Below are positions 1 through 6,780 of a stretch of 64,000 nucleotides of DNA, in pieces. The stretch lies in contig NZ_DF158896.1 in assembly GCF_000307265.1 (NCBI RefSeq), forward strand, positions 317,441-381,440. The letters run 5' to 3'. This stretch comes from Oscillibacter ruminantium GH1 (GTDB lineage: Bacteria > Bacillota > Clostridia > Oscillospirales > Oscillospiraceae). Below the pieces are notes generated by a model that did no database searches, had not been told where the DNA came from, and was given only the letters and a program-made list of their open reading frames with translations. Both the position numbers and the translations under genes were made by a program. The stretch's first letter is position 1; each line of letters starts with the position of its first letter.

Positions 1-2
1 CC

Positions 3-434
3 CCCAAGGCGTACTTCCCCGATCAGGCGCTGATTGACCAGTGCCAGGCCATTGCCGAAGAGACGGGCGCAACGCTGGAATTTGAAGAGGACCCTATGGT
101 TGCCACGAAAAATGCCGACGTGCTCTACACCGATGTGTGGGTGTCCATGGGCGAGCCGACCGAAGTTTGGGCGGAGCGTATCGCGGCCCTTGGTCCCTAT
201 CAGGTTACCAAACAGCTGATGGATAACGCCGGGCCACAATGCCGCTTTATGCACTGCCTGCCCGCCTATCACGATCATAAGACCAAGGTAGGCAAGGAGA
301 TGGGGGAAAAGTTTGGGCGGGAGGCCATGGAGGTGACCGACGAGGTGTTTGAGTCTCCCCAGTCTATCGTCTTCGACGAGGCGGAAAACCGGATGCACAC
401 CATTAAGGCGATCATGTACTGCCTGATGAAATAA
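3..434 (+). CDS. argF: Ornithine carbamoyltransferase, C-terminal part (5' end outside window)
   Basis: The last 143 codons of ornithine carbamoyltransferase, which makes citrulline from ornithine and carbamoyl phosphate in arginine synthesis or degradation in the cytoplasm. The frame is open from the first bases of the window, so the gene begins upstream. Visible family motifs are DVWVSMGE (the ornithine-binding SMG loop) and HCLPA, whose cysteine contacts ornithine. The last residues have the usual helix ending in an ATG-rich tail. A strong terminator follows seven bases after the stop, so it ends its operon. Anabolic and catabolic forms (argF, arcB) cannot be separated from this fragment. 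Confidence 0.95.
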   Translation, partial: PKAYFPDQALIDQCQAIAEETGATLEFEEDPMVATKNADVLYTDVWVSMGEPTEVWAERIAALGPYQVTKQLMDNAGPQCRFMHCLPAYHDHKTKVGKEMGEKFGREAMEVTDEVFESPQSIVFDEAENRMHTIKAIMYCLMK

Positions 435-440
435 AGCAAA

Positions 441-471
441 GCCGCGCCGTGTTCACACGGCGCGGCTTTGG
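441..471 (+). terminator. Rho-independent terminator of argF
   Basis: An 11-bp perfect GC-rich stem (441-451 with 456-466, loop TTCA) runs into a short T-rich tail directly after the argF stop codon. Confidence 0.85.
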
Positions 472-491
472 CCTTTGCGTATCTCCCGTTC

Positions 492-520
492 TTGACATCC
501 GACAGGGGATCGCATAAACT
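492..520 (+). promoter_or_regulatory. SigA-like promoter of malQ
   Basis: TTGACA at 492-497 and TAAACT at 515-520 are separated by 17 bp. Transcription would start near 527, which leaves the ATG at 535 almost without a leader and supports the ATG at 559 as the true malQ start. Confidence 0.6.
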
Positions 521-558
521 GAGTATCTGAATTCATGTTGAAAAGCGAGGGCTTGCCA

Positions 559-2028
559 ATGGAGCGCACTGCCGGCATTTTAATGCCAGTCTTTTCCCTG
601 CCGTCCCCCTATGGAATCGGCTCTCTGGGCCAAAGTGCCCGGGATTTTGTGGATTTTCTCCGCCGCGCGGGCCAGACTTGGTGGCAGATTCTTCCGGTGG
701 GACCTGCGGGGAACGGAGACTCCCCCTATCAAAGCGTCTCTACCCACGCCGGAAATCCGGTGTTCATTGACCTTGACCTGCTGGCGGAGGACGGACTTCT
801 GACGGCGGAGGAGCTGGCCTCGATTCCGGCGGGAGACAGTCGGGCAGTGGACTATCCCGCCGTCAACGCCAGCCGCGTCCGCTTGCTGCGGCTGGCCTTT
901 TCCCGAGCGCGCGACCGGGACAGCGCGGCGGCGTTTGCCGCCCAGCGTCTGTGGCTGCGGGACTATGCGGCCTATCAGGCAATCAAGGATTCCTTTGGCG
1001 GCCTGCCGTGGCAGGACTGGCCGGACGAGGGCTTGCGCCGCCGGGAGCCTTCTGCGGTGGAGCGCTGGCAGGCGGAGCATGGGGAGGATTTAGCGTATCA
1101 GATTTGGGTGCAGTATGTGTTTTCAAAGCAGTGGACCGCCTTGAAAACCTATGCCAACGCCGCGGGCGTCAGAATCCTGGGGGACCTGCCCATCTATGTC
1201 TCGCTGGATTCTGCCGACGTGTGGGCGGAGCGGGAGCAGTTTTTGCTGGACGGGGAGGGTCGTCCTGCCGCTGTGGCGGGCGTTCCGCCGGACTATTTCT
1301 GCGCCGAGGGCCAGCTGTGGGGAAATCCCCTGTATAACTGGCCCTACATGAAAGCGGACGGCTTTGGCTGGTGGATTCGCCGGGTGGAGCGGGCGGGGGA
1401 GTTGTTCGACGCCATCCGCATCGACCACTTCCGGGCGCTGGCAAGCTATTGGTCCGTCCCAGCCGGAGCATCTATTGCCAAGGAGGGCCGCTGGGAAACC
1501 GGCCCCGGCATGGATTTGGTGGGCGTGCTCACCAGCTGGTTTCCCCATTTGCGGTTTATCGCAGAGGATTTGGGGATGCTGACGCCGGATGTGGGCGAGC
1601 TGCTGAAAGCATCCGGCCTGCCGGGGATGAAGGTACTGGAATTCGCGTTTGACGGCCCGGAAAACGGTTATCTGCCTCACAACTGCGTGAAAAACTGCGT
1701 TTTGTATACGGGGACGCACGACAACGCTCCCGCCGCCGCTTGGACGGCGGACGGGACGGAGACGGTTTACGCCAAACGGTATCTGGGCGCAAAAACACCG
1801 GAGGAACTGCGCCGCCGCCTGCTTTTGGCGGGGCAGACCAGCGTGGCAGACACGTTCATCGCCCAGATGCAGGATTATCTGGGGGATACCGGCCGGATCA
1901 ACGTCCCCGGAACCGCCAACGGAAACTGGCGCTGGCGCATGGTTTCGGACGTGGATTTGAACGCGCTGGCAGACGAAATCTATCAGCTCACGCTGGACGC
2001 GGGCCGCTGCCCGCCCCGGATCGGCTGA
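559..2028 (+). CDS. malQ: 4-alpha-glucanotransferase (amylomaltase)
   Basis: A GH77 enzyme of 489 residues that transfers glucan segments between maltodextrins, acting in the cytoplasm on starch- or glycogen-derived maltooligosaccharides. The N-terminus has the ILMPVFSLPSPYGIGSLG block typical of amylomaltases. The catalytic nucleophile lies in the DAIRIDHFRAL motif, the acid/base glutamate in FIAEDLG, and the transition-state aspartate in GTHDN. The length is normal for the family (about 490-500). An in-frame ATG at 535 exists, but it has no ribosome site and sits only about 8 nt after the predicted transcription start; the ATG at 559 has GAGG at a suitable distance. It has its own promoter and is followed closely by the deaminase gene. 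Confidence 0.96.
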   Translation: MERTAGILMPVFSLPSPYGIGSLGQSARDFVDFLRRAGQTWWQILPVGPAGNGDSPYQSVSTHAGNPVFIDLDLLAEDGLLTAEELASIPAGDSRAVDYPAVNASRVRLLRLAFSRARDRDSAAAFAAQRLWLRDYAAYQAIKDSFGGLPWQDWPDEGLRRREPSAVERWQAEHGEDLAYQIWVQYVFSKQWTALKTYANAAGVRILGDLPIYVSLDSADVWAEREQFLLDGEGRPAAVAGVPPDYFCAEGQLWGNPLYNWPYMKADGFGWWIRRVERAGELFDAIRIDHFRALASYWSVPAGASIAKEGRWETGPGMDLVGVLTSWFPHLRFIAEDLGMLTPDVGELLKASGLPGMKVLEFAFDGPENGYLPHNCVKNCVLYTGTHDNAPAAAWTADGTETVYAKRYLGAKTPEELRRRLLLAGQTSVADTFIAQMQDYLGDTGRINVPGTANGNWRWRMVSDVDLNALADEIYQLTLDAGRCPPRIG

Positions 2029-2062
2029 TGGACGGCGAATGATGTGAATGGAGGAATCGGAT

Positions 2063-2530
2063 ATGGAAAACGATGCGTTGTTTATGAAAGAGGCGGTCCG
2101 TCTGTCTGAATTGGCGGTAGCTCACGGGAACGAACCCTTTGGGGCGGTTCTGGTGAAGGATGGGGAGGTTGTATACAGCAACGAAAACCAGATTTATACT
2201 TGTACTGATCCCACCTTTCACGCAGAGGCGGGGCTGCTGCGGCGCTTTTGCGGAGAAACTGGGGTCACGGATCTGCGCTCGTATACGCTTTACTCCAGCT
2301 GCGAGCCTTGCTTCATGTGCTGCGGGGCCATGGTGTGGACAAAGCTGGGCCGTTTGGTATACGGCGCCAGCGATATCGACCTGTGCAAAATTTTGGGGGA
2401 GACGGGCGCGGAATGCTGCCGGCTGGTTTTTGAAAACTCCGGCTGGAAGCCGGAGGTCACATCCGGCATACTTCGAGAAGAGAGCCTGAAAATTTTGACA
2501 GCTTATTTTTCAAAAAACGGCAAGGGCTGA
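2063..2530 (+). CDS. Nucleoside/tRNA-type zinc deaminase (CMP/dCMP deaminase family)
   Basis: A 155-residue cytidine/deoxycytidylate deaminase-fold protein. Zinc ligands and the catalytic glutamate are visible: HAE at residues 53-55 and PC-x2-C at residues 82-86. It resembles guanine deaminase or the TadA-like 'nucleoside deaminase' group; the substrate cannot be fixed from sequence alone. True TadA is usually somewhat similar in length but has different flanks, so tRNA adenosine deaminase is possible but not favoured. The start at 2063 is preferred over 2048 because GGAGG at 2050-2054 lies 8 bp upstream. It follows malQ by 34 bp and may be cotranscribed. The sequence has more cysteines than usual near the active site (C80, C83, C86, C87). 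Confidence 0.85.
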   Translation: MENDALFMKEAVRLSELAVAHGNEPFGAVLVKDGEVVYSNENQIYTCTDPTFHAEAGLLRRFCGETGVTDLRSYTLYSSCEPCFMCCGAMVWTKLGRLVYGASDIDLCKILGETGAECCRLVFENSGWKPEVTSGILREESLKILTAYFSKNGKG

Positions 2531-2558
2531 GATTGGACTTTGGGTCAAAATCGGGCGG

Positions 2559-2587
2559 TTGACGAAACTGAAAAAGCGTGCTATGAT
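2559..2587 (+). promoter_or_regulatory. Strong SigA-like promoter driving the leader RNA
   Basis: TTGACG at 2559-2564 and TATGAT at 2582-2587 with a 17-bp spacer. It lies just downstream of the deaminase stop and starts a transcript near 2594 with no gene for about 220 nt. Confidence 0.75.
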
Positions 2588-2593
2588 TTTCCC

Positions 2594-2755
2594 GTGAGCG
2601 GAAAGATGCGTTCTGCCCGCCCACCTTTGAATGATCTGTTCATCTGATTGGCAAGGATATGTTCCGAGCCGGAAGACGGAGGAGGAAGCGCAGGGATGAC
2701 CTGCGCACCGTTGTGGTACGTTCTCCCCTCTGCCTTTTGGCAGAGGGGATTTTTT
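2594..2755 (+). ncRNA. Candidate structured leader RNA (riboswitch-like) with terminator
   Basis: About 160 nt between a good promoter and a strong intrinsic terminator, with no convincing open frame. It can form at least three hairpins: TTCCG/CGGAA (2662-2666 with 2670-2674), GCGCAGG/CCTGCGC (2688-2694 with 2700-2706), and the terminator (2724-2749). A purine-rich stretch ACGGAGGAGGAAG lies between the first two. The layout promoter, folded domain, terminator, then regulator plus ABC importer is that of a transcription-controlling riboswitch; a free-standing small RNA is the alternative. I could not match it to TPP, cobalamin, SAM, FMN, glycine, lysine or c-di-GMP motifs by eye. Confidence 0.5.
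2724..2755 (+). terminator. Intrinsic terminator / attenuator ahead of the hydrogenase-regulator operon
   Basis: An 11-bp perfect stem (2724-2734 with 2739-2749), TTTT loop and a run of six T. It lies 60 bp before the next start codon, so it would block readthrough into the ABC-importer operon unless prevented. Confidence 0.9.
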
Positions 2756-2814
2756 AGCGCAAAATAATGCCTTTAGCCGGTTTGAACGGCAGAAATTGGG
2801 AAGGAGCTGGTTTT

Positions 2815-3081
2815 TTGGACAGCCGCGTGGCGGTGATCGCCATTTTGGTCCACAACCCGGATTCTGTGGAGGCGCTGAATGGCCTTTTGCACGAATTTGG
2901 GCAATCTATCATCGGGCGCATGGGAGTGCCTTATCCCAAGCGGGGAATCAACATCATTTCCGTGGCGGTGGATGCACCGCAGGAGACGGTGTCCGCGCTG
3001 TCGGGGAAAATCGGAAGGCTGCGCGGCGTCACTGCGAAGACCGTCTATGCTCCAGCTGAAAAGCTGGAAGAAAATCACTGA
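2815..3081 (+). CDS. TM1266-family iron-only hydrogenase system putative regulator
   Basis: A small protein of 88 residues with the typical pattern of the TM1266 family: RVAVIAILVHN, then SVEALNGLLHEFGQSIIGRMGVPY, then KRGINIISVAVDAPQETVSALSGKIGRL. The family has an ACT/NikR-C-like ferredoxin fold and is often encoded near [FeFe]-hydrogenase maturation genes; the ligand is not established. I use the TTG start at 2815, because AAGGAG at 2801-2806 is 8 bp upstream and the family begins at this point; an ATG at 2767 would add 16 unrelated residues and has no ribosome site. It is the first gene of an operon with the ABC importer, 15 bp before the lipoprotein gene. Confidence 0.85.
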   Translation: MDSRVAVIAILVHNPDSVEALNGLLHEFGQSIIGRMGVPYPKRGINIISVAVDAPQETVSALSGKIGRLRGVTAKTVYAPAEKLEENH

Positions 3082-3096
3082 AAAGAGGAAGAAACG

Positions 3097-4116
3097 ATGA
3101 AAAGAACAAAAATCTCCGCGATGCTTTTGGCTCTGGTCATGGCGTTGAGTCTGGCCGCCTGCGGGGGAAATAACGGCGCGTCCTCCGGTTCGGTCTCCGC
3201 CCCGGGAGACGGCACCTACACGCGGGAGAGCTATTCCGTTGCCGCGCTGAAAGGCCCCACCGCTATGGGCCTTGTCAAGCTGATGGACGACACGGACAAG
3301 GCTGGCGGGACTGGCAACGATTATACCTTTACGCTGGCGGCGTCCCCGGATGAGATCACCCCCAAGCTGATTCAGGGCGAGCTGGACATGGCTTGTGTCC
3401 CGGCGAATCTTGCCTCTGTGCTGTACAACAAGACCGAAGGACAGATCGTGACGCTGGCGGTGAACACGCTGGGCGTGCTCTACCTCGTGGAAAACGGCAA
3501 TGCGGTGCAGTCTGTGCGCGACCTCACGGGCATGACCATTGTGGCGGCGGGAAAGGGTTCCACCCCGGAATATGCGCTGCGGTATCTGCTGAGTGAAAAC
3601 GGCGTGGACCCGGATAGGGATGTGACCATCGACTGGAAGAGCGAGCATAGCGAATGCGTCAGCGCGCTGGCATCCGGCGAGGCGACCGTGGCGCTGCTGC
3701 CCCAGCCCTTTGTCACCGTGGCCCAGAGCAAGCTGGCCGACCTGCGGGTGGCGCTGGATCTGACGGCGGAGTGGGACGCGCTGAATAACGGTTCCTCTCT
3801 TATCACCGGCGTGGTGGTGGCCCGGAAAGAAGTTGTGGAGAAAAACCTCGGTGCGGTCAACGCATTTTTAAAGGATTATGCCGCTTCTGTGGATTGGGTG
3901 AATGCCAACGCGGCGGATGCAGCCCAGCTGATCGGCTCCTATGACATCGTGGACGCGGCGGTGGCGGAAAAGGCGCTGCCCGCCTGCAACATCGTGTGCT
4001 TGACGGGACCGGAGATGAGCGGAAAGCTCTCCGGCTATCTTACCGTGTTGTTCGACCTGAACCCCGCGTCCGTGGGCGGGGCCTTGCCAAAAGATGATTT
4101 CTACTTCGGCGCGTAA
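3097..4116 (+). CDS. ABC importer substrate-binding lipoprotein (NitT/TauT, NMT1-like)
   Basis: A 339-residue extracytoplasmic binding protein. The signal peptide ends in the lipobox LAAC with lipidated Cys22, followed by a Gly/Ser-rich linker. The mature part has the two-lobe organisation of the SsuA/THI5 group, with a start GPTAMGLVKLMDD and a central GKGSTPEYALRYLLSENG block like other COG0715 proteins. Candidate substrates in this family are sulfonates, pyrimidine precursors, nitrate or other small anions; the sequence does not decide. Encoded with a permease and ATPase directly downstream, and after a TM1266 regulator, which suggests uptake of a compound linked to redox or hydrogenase metabolism (inference). 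Confidence 0.88.
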   Translation: MKRTKISAMLLALVMALSLAACGGNNGASSGSVSAPGDGTYTRESYSVAALKGPTAMGLVKLMDDTDKAGGTGNDYTFTLAASPDEITPKLIQGELDMACVPANLASVLYNKTEGQIVTLAVNTLGVLYLVENGNAVQSVRDLTGMTIVAAGKGSTPEYALRYLLSENGVDPDRDVTIDWKSEHSECVSALASGEATVALLPQPFVTVAQSKLADLRVALDLTAEWDALNNGSSLITGVVVARKEVVEKNLGAVNAFLKDYAASVDWVNANAADAAQLIGSYDIVDAAVAEKALPACNIVCLTGPEMSGKLSGYLTVLFDLNPASVGGALPKDDFYFGA

Positions 4117-4918
4117 ACCGCAAAAAAAGAGAACAGGGGACCGCCGTCTTTTTGACGGCGGTCCCCGTCCTGCCCAAAAGGGCGGCGCCCGGGTCTGGGC
4201 CGTGGCATTCTGGCTGGGATTGTGGCAGTTGGGGGCCTTAGCGCTGGGGCAGAGGCTGCTGCTGCCCTCTCCGGCGGAAGTCTTGGTCTGCCTTGTCCGT
4301 CTGGCGGTCACCGCCGACTTTTGGCATTCGGTGGGCTGGTCCGCCGCCCGGATTCTGGGGGGCTTTCTCACGGCCTGCGCGCTGGCAGTGGTACTGGCGG
4401 CCCTCGCCGCCCGGTTCCGCCCCGTACGGGAGCTGCTGGCCCCGCTGGTAACAGCGGTAAAGGCGGTGCCGGTAGTGTCATTCATTATTTTGGCGCTGGT
4501 GTGGCTGCCCTCCCGTCACCTTTCGTGGTTTATTTCCGCGCTGATGGTGTTTCCAACGGTGTATCTAAATCTCCTAGAGGGCGTGGATCGCACAGACCGG
4601 GCGCTTTTGGAGATGGCATGGGTGTTCCGTGTCCCGCTTTCCCGGCGGCTGCGCGATATTTATCTGCCCCAGGTGCTGCCGTGGTTTCGCTCCGCCTGTT
4701 CGCTGGGACTGGGCCTTTGCTGGAAGTCCGGCGTGGCGGCGGAGGTCATCGGCCTGCCCCCTATGTCCGTGGGCGAGCGGCTCTACACCGCGAAAATTTA
4801 TCTGGAAACACCGGAATTGTTTGCCTGGACGGTAAGCATTGTGGCGGTGTCCGCTGTTTTTGAGCGTCTGGTTCTCTGCCTGCTGGACCGGCTGAGCGCA
4901 AGGGGGGAGAAGTCATGA
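4094..4918 (+). CDS. ABC importer permease (BPD type)
   Basis: A 274-residue membrane protein with about six hydrophobic segments and the binding-protein-dependent permease EAA-like region around LLEMAWVFRVPLSRRLRDIYLPQ, the cytoplasmic loop that docks to the ATPase. It belongs with the preceding lipoprotein and following ATPase (SsuC/ThiX-like). The ATG at 4094 overlaps the lipoprotein gene by 23 bp, with only a weak ribosome site; the first ~35 residues are polar and coincide with a 13-bp perfect hairpin, so the true start may be later (for example GTG at 4202). Ends with an ATGA overlap with the ATPase gene. Confidence 0.85.
   Translation: MISTSARKPQKKRTGDRRLFDGGPRPAQKGGARVWAVAFWLGLWQLGALALGQRLLLPSPAEVLVCLVRLAVTADFWHSVGWSAARILGGFLTACALAVVLAALAARFRPVRELLAPLVTAVKAVPVVSFIILALVWLPSRHLSWFISALMVFPTVYLNLLEGVDRTDRALLEMAWVFRVPLSRRLRDIYLPQVLPWFRSACSLGLGLCWKSGVAAEVIGLPPMSVGERLYTAKIYLETPELFAWTVSIVAVSAVFERLVLCLLDRLSARGEKS
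4136..4166. repeat. Perfect 13-bp hairpin at the lipoprotein/permease junction
   Basis: Arms 4136-4148 and 4154-4166 with a five-T loop. No T-run follows, so it is not a classical terminator; it is placed to stabilise the upstream lipoprotein message or reduce permease translation, as in many binding-protein operons. Confidence 0.75.
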
Positions 4919-5508
4919 CCGTGGAAATTCAAAATCTTACGAAGAGTTACGGCGGCACGCCGGTGCTGCAAGGCGTCAGCTTGACGCTCCGCCCCGGCGT
5001 AACTTGCCTGATGGCTGCTTCCGGTGGGGGAAAAACTACGCTGGTACGTATTCTTCTGGGACTGGAACAGCCGGACGGCGGCACAGTCATGGGGCTGGAA
5101 AAGGCCCGCCTTTCCGCCGTGTTTCAAGAAGACCGCCTGCTGGATCGGCTGGATGCGGCCGGCAATCTCCGCTTTATTCTGGGCGGGGACTACGAGGAAA
5201 AGGCGGCCGCGGAGCTTTTGGCGGAGCTGGGTCTGGACCTTGGGGAGAAAAAGCCCGCCGGGGAGTATTCCGGGGGCATGAAGCGCCGTCTGGCGCTGGC
5301 CCGGGCACTGAGCGTCCCCTTTGACTTTTTGGTACTGGATGAGCCGTTTACGGGACTGGACGAGGAAAATCGAAAACGGGCCATCACCTGCATCCGCCGC
5401 CGCGCGGCGGGGAAGACGGTTTTGCTGGTGACCCACGACCGGTCTGACGCGGCGGGACTGGAAGCCAGAATCGTGGGGTTGGAATTGGAAAGGATAGACG
5501 CGCCCTAA
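4915..5508 (+). CDS. ABC importer ATPase
   Basis: A compact 197-residue ATPase that powers the importer encoded upstream. Walker A is AASGGGKT at residues 34-41, the Q-loop glutamine lies in VFQEDRL near residue 71, the signature YSGGM at 118-122, Walker B FLVLDEP at 138-144 and the switch histidine in LLVTHD. It is shorter than the usual 240-260 residues: it stops soon after the H-loop, lacking the usual C-terminal tail. Starts in an ATGA overlap with the permease gene and is followed by a strong terminator. Confidence 0.93.
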   Translation: MTVEIQNLTKSYGGTPVLQGVSLTLRPGVTCLMAASGGGKTTLVRILLGLEQPDGGTVMGLEKARLSAVFQEDRLLDRLDAAGNLRFILGGDYEEKAAAELLAELGLDLGEKKPAGEYSGGMKRRLALARALSVPFDFLVLDEPFTGLDEENRKRAITCIRRRAAGKTVLLVTHDRSDAAGLEARIVGLELERIDAP

Positions 5509-5530
5509 TGGGCGGGTCGTGTATTGCAGA

Positions 5531-5562
5531 ACCCGATGTGGCCTAGGCCACATCGGGTTTTT
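5531..5562 (+). terminator. Terminator of the ABC importer operon
   Basis: A near-perfect 28-bp palindrome (5531-5543 with 5546-5558) followed by five T, 22 bp after the ATPase stop. Confidence 0.88.
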
Positions 5563-5581
5563 GAGAGATTTATATAGAGTG

Positions 5582-5610
5582 TTGAATTTTTACCGGACAG
5601 TGTGTATACT
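5582..5610 (+). promoter_or_regulatory. Distal promoter upstream of degV
   Basis: TTGAAT at 5582-5587 and TATACT at 5605-5610, spacer 17 bp; transcript start near 5617. Confidence 0.6.
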
Positions 5611-5736
5611 CTGTAATAGAATACCTGTAAAGGGAAATCTGATTTTACGGATAACGTTTGATAGGAAACGGCCCGCCTGCGCAGCAGGGGGGATCGTGCG
5701 CCGCCGCGGAGGATATATTGCGGCTGCGCCGCAACC

Positions 5737-5765
5737 TTGAAATTTCGGGCAAGCTATGATAAAAT
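5737..5765 (+). promoter_or_regulatory. Proximal promoter of degV
   Basis: TTGAAA at 5737-5742 and TAAAAT at 5760-5765, spacer 17 bp, about 85 bp before the start codon. Confidence 0.6.
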
Positions 5766-5853
5766 GAATCTTATTTTAAAATGCGCCATGCCGCTTGCGG
5801 ATATATGGGATAGCTTTTAAAAATCAGACGTATGAAAAGGAGCAGACCCGCCC

Positions 5854-6696
5854 ATGATCAAAATTACCACGGACAGTACCTGCGATCTGCCTGACGCGCT
5901 GCTGCAGAAAAATGATATTACGGTGGTGCCGCTGGGCATTGTGAAAGGTGAAAAGCTCTATCAGGACGGTGTGAATATTCACCCGGCGGATATTGCTGCC
6001 CATGTGGATGCAGGCGGAGATATTACCACAACCACCGCGGTGAACGCAGCGGATTACCATGATTTGTTCAGCCGCCTGCTGGAAAAGTATGACGCGGTGG
6101 TCCATGTCAATCTGGGTTCTAAATTTTCCAGCTGCTATCAGAATGCCCGCATTGCGGCAGCGGAGCTGCCGGGAGTCTATATCGTCGACTCTGCCAATCT
6201 GACGATTGGAATCGGCGAGTTGGCCTTGCGGGCTGCTGCGTCTGCGCAGGCCGGCAAGTCTCCCACCGAGATTGTGGAAGAGCTGGAAGCGTTGCGGGAC
6301 AGAGCCGAAGTCAGCTTTGTGCTGGAACGGTTGGACTACATGAAAAAGGGCGGACGGTGCAGCGCTGTCACGGCGATTGGCGCGAATCTTTTGAAACTCC
6401 ACCCCTGCGTGGAGGTTATCGACGGAAAGATGTCCGTGACGAAAAAGTACCGCGGGTCCATGGAGCGGGTCGTGATGGAGTATATCCACGACCGGCTGGA
6501 CGGGCGAACGGACATTGACACAGAGCGGGTCTGGCTGGTGGACAGCGCGTTTGGGCCGGAGCTGGCGGACGTGGCCCGGGAGGTCCTGCGGGCGGACGGA
6601 CGCTTTGGCGAAATTTTGGAGAGCAAGGCCGGGTGTACGATTTTTTCTCACTGCGGCCAAAATACGCTTGGCATTGGTTTTTTCCGGAAGGCCTGA
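5854..6696 (+). CDS. DegV family fatty-acid-binding protein
   Basis: A 280-residue DegV/FakB-type protein. The family binds a long-chain fatty acid and, with the kinase FakA, presents it for phosphorylation so that exogenous fatty acids enter phospholipid synthesis. Visible family features are the N-terminal ITTDSTCDLP block, the TTTTAVNAADY segment that replaces the common TSQPS loop, the SKFSSCYQNA motif, and the C-terminal FSHCGQNTLGIGF ending. The length is standard (about 280). No fakA/DAK gene is in the window. The start is supported by AAAAGGAG upstream. A bidirectional terminator separates it from the convergent GGDEF gene. Confidence 0.93.
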   Translation: MIKITTDSTCDLPDALLQKNDITVVPLGIVKGEKLYQDGVNIHPADIAAHVDAGGDITTTTAVNAADYHDLFSRLLEKYDAVVHVNLGSKFSSCYQNARIAAAELPGVYIVDSANLTIGIGELALRAAASAQAGKSPTEIVEELEALRDRAEVSFVLERLDYMKKGGRCSAVTAIGANLLKLHPCVEVIDGKMSVTKKYRGSMERVVMEYIHDRLDGRTDIDTERVWLVDSAFGPELADVAREVLRADGRFGEILESKAGCTIFSHCGQNTLGIGFFRKA

Positions 6697-6710
6697 GCCG
6701 GAAGAAGAAG

Positions 6711-6751
6711 AAAAAAGCCCCCGGCGGATAAAATCCGCCGGGGGCTTTTTT
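6711..6751. terminator. Bidirectional terminator between degV and the GGDEF gene
   Basis: A 12-bp perfect stem (6717-6728 with 6734-6745) flanked by A6 on the left and T6 on the right, so it can end transcripts from both convergent genes. Confidence 0.9.
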
Positions 6752-6780
6752 AGCTTTCGGAGTCAAATATGAAAACAAAT

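Larger units (their letters stand above)
5563..5853 (+). other. Intergenic leader upstream of degV with two promoters
   Basis: No credible gene. It holds a first promoter (TTGAAT 5582-5587, 17 bp, TATACT 5605-5610), then about 125 nt that can form two small hairpins (5676-5680 with 5684-5688; TTGCGGC 5718-5724 with GCCGCAA 5728-5734), then a second promoter close to degV. The segment between the promoters is unexplained. Confidence 0.5.

Noticed and set aside
2594..2720. TPP riboswitch for the NMT1-like importer
   Set aside because: The CUGAGA and the conserved ACCUGAUC/GGGUAAU blocks are not present.
5519..5740. 73-codon frame in the degV upstream region
   Set aside because: Begins inside a terminator and includes the degV promoter region.
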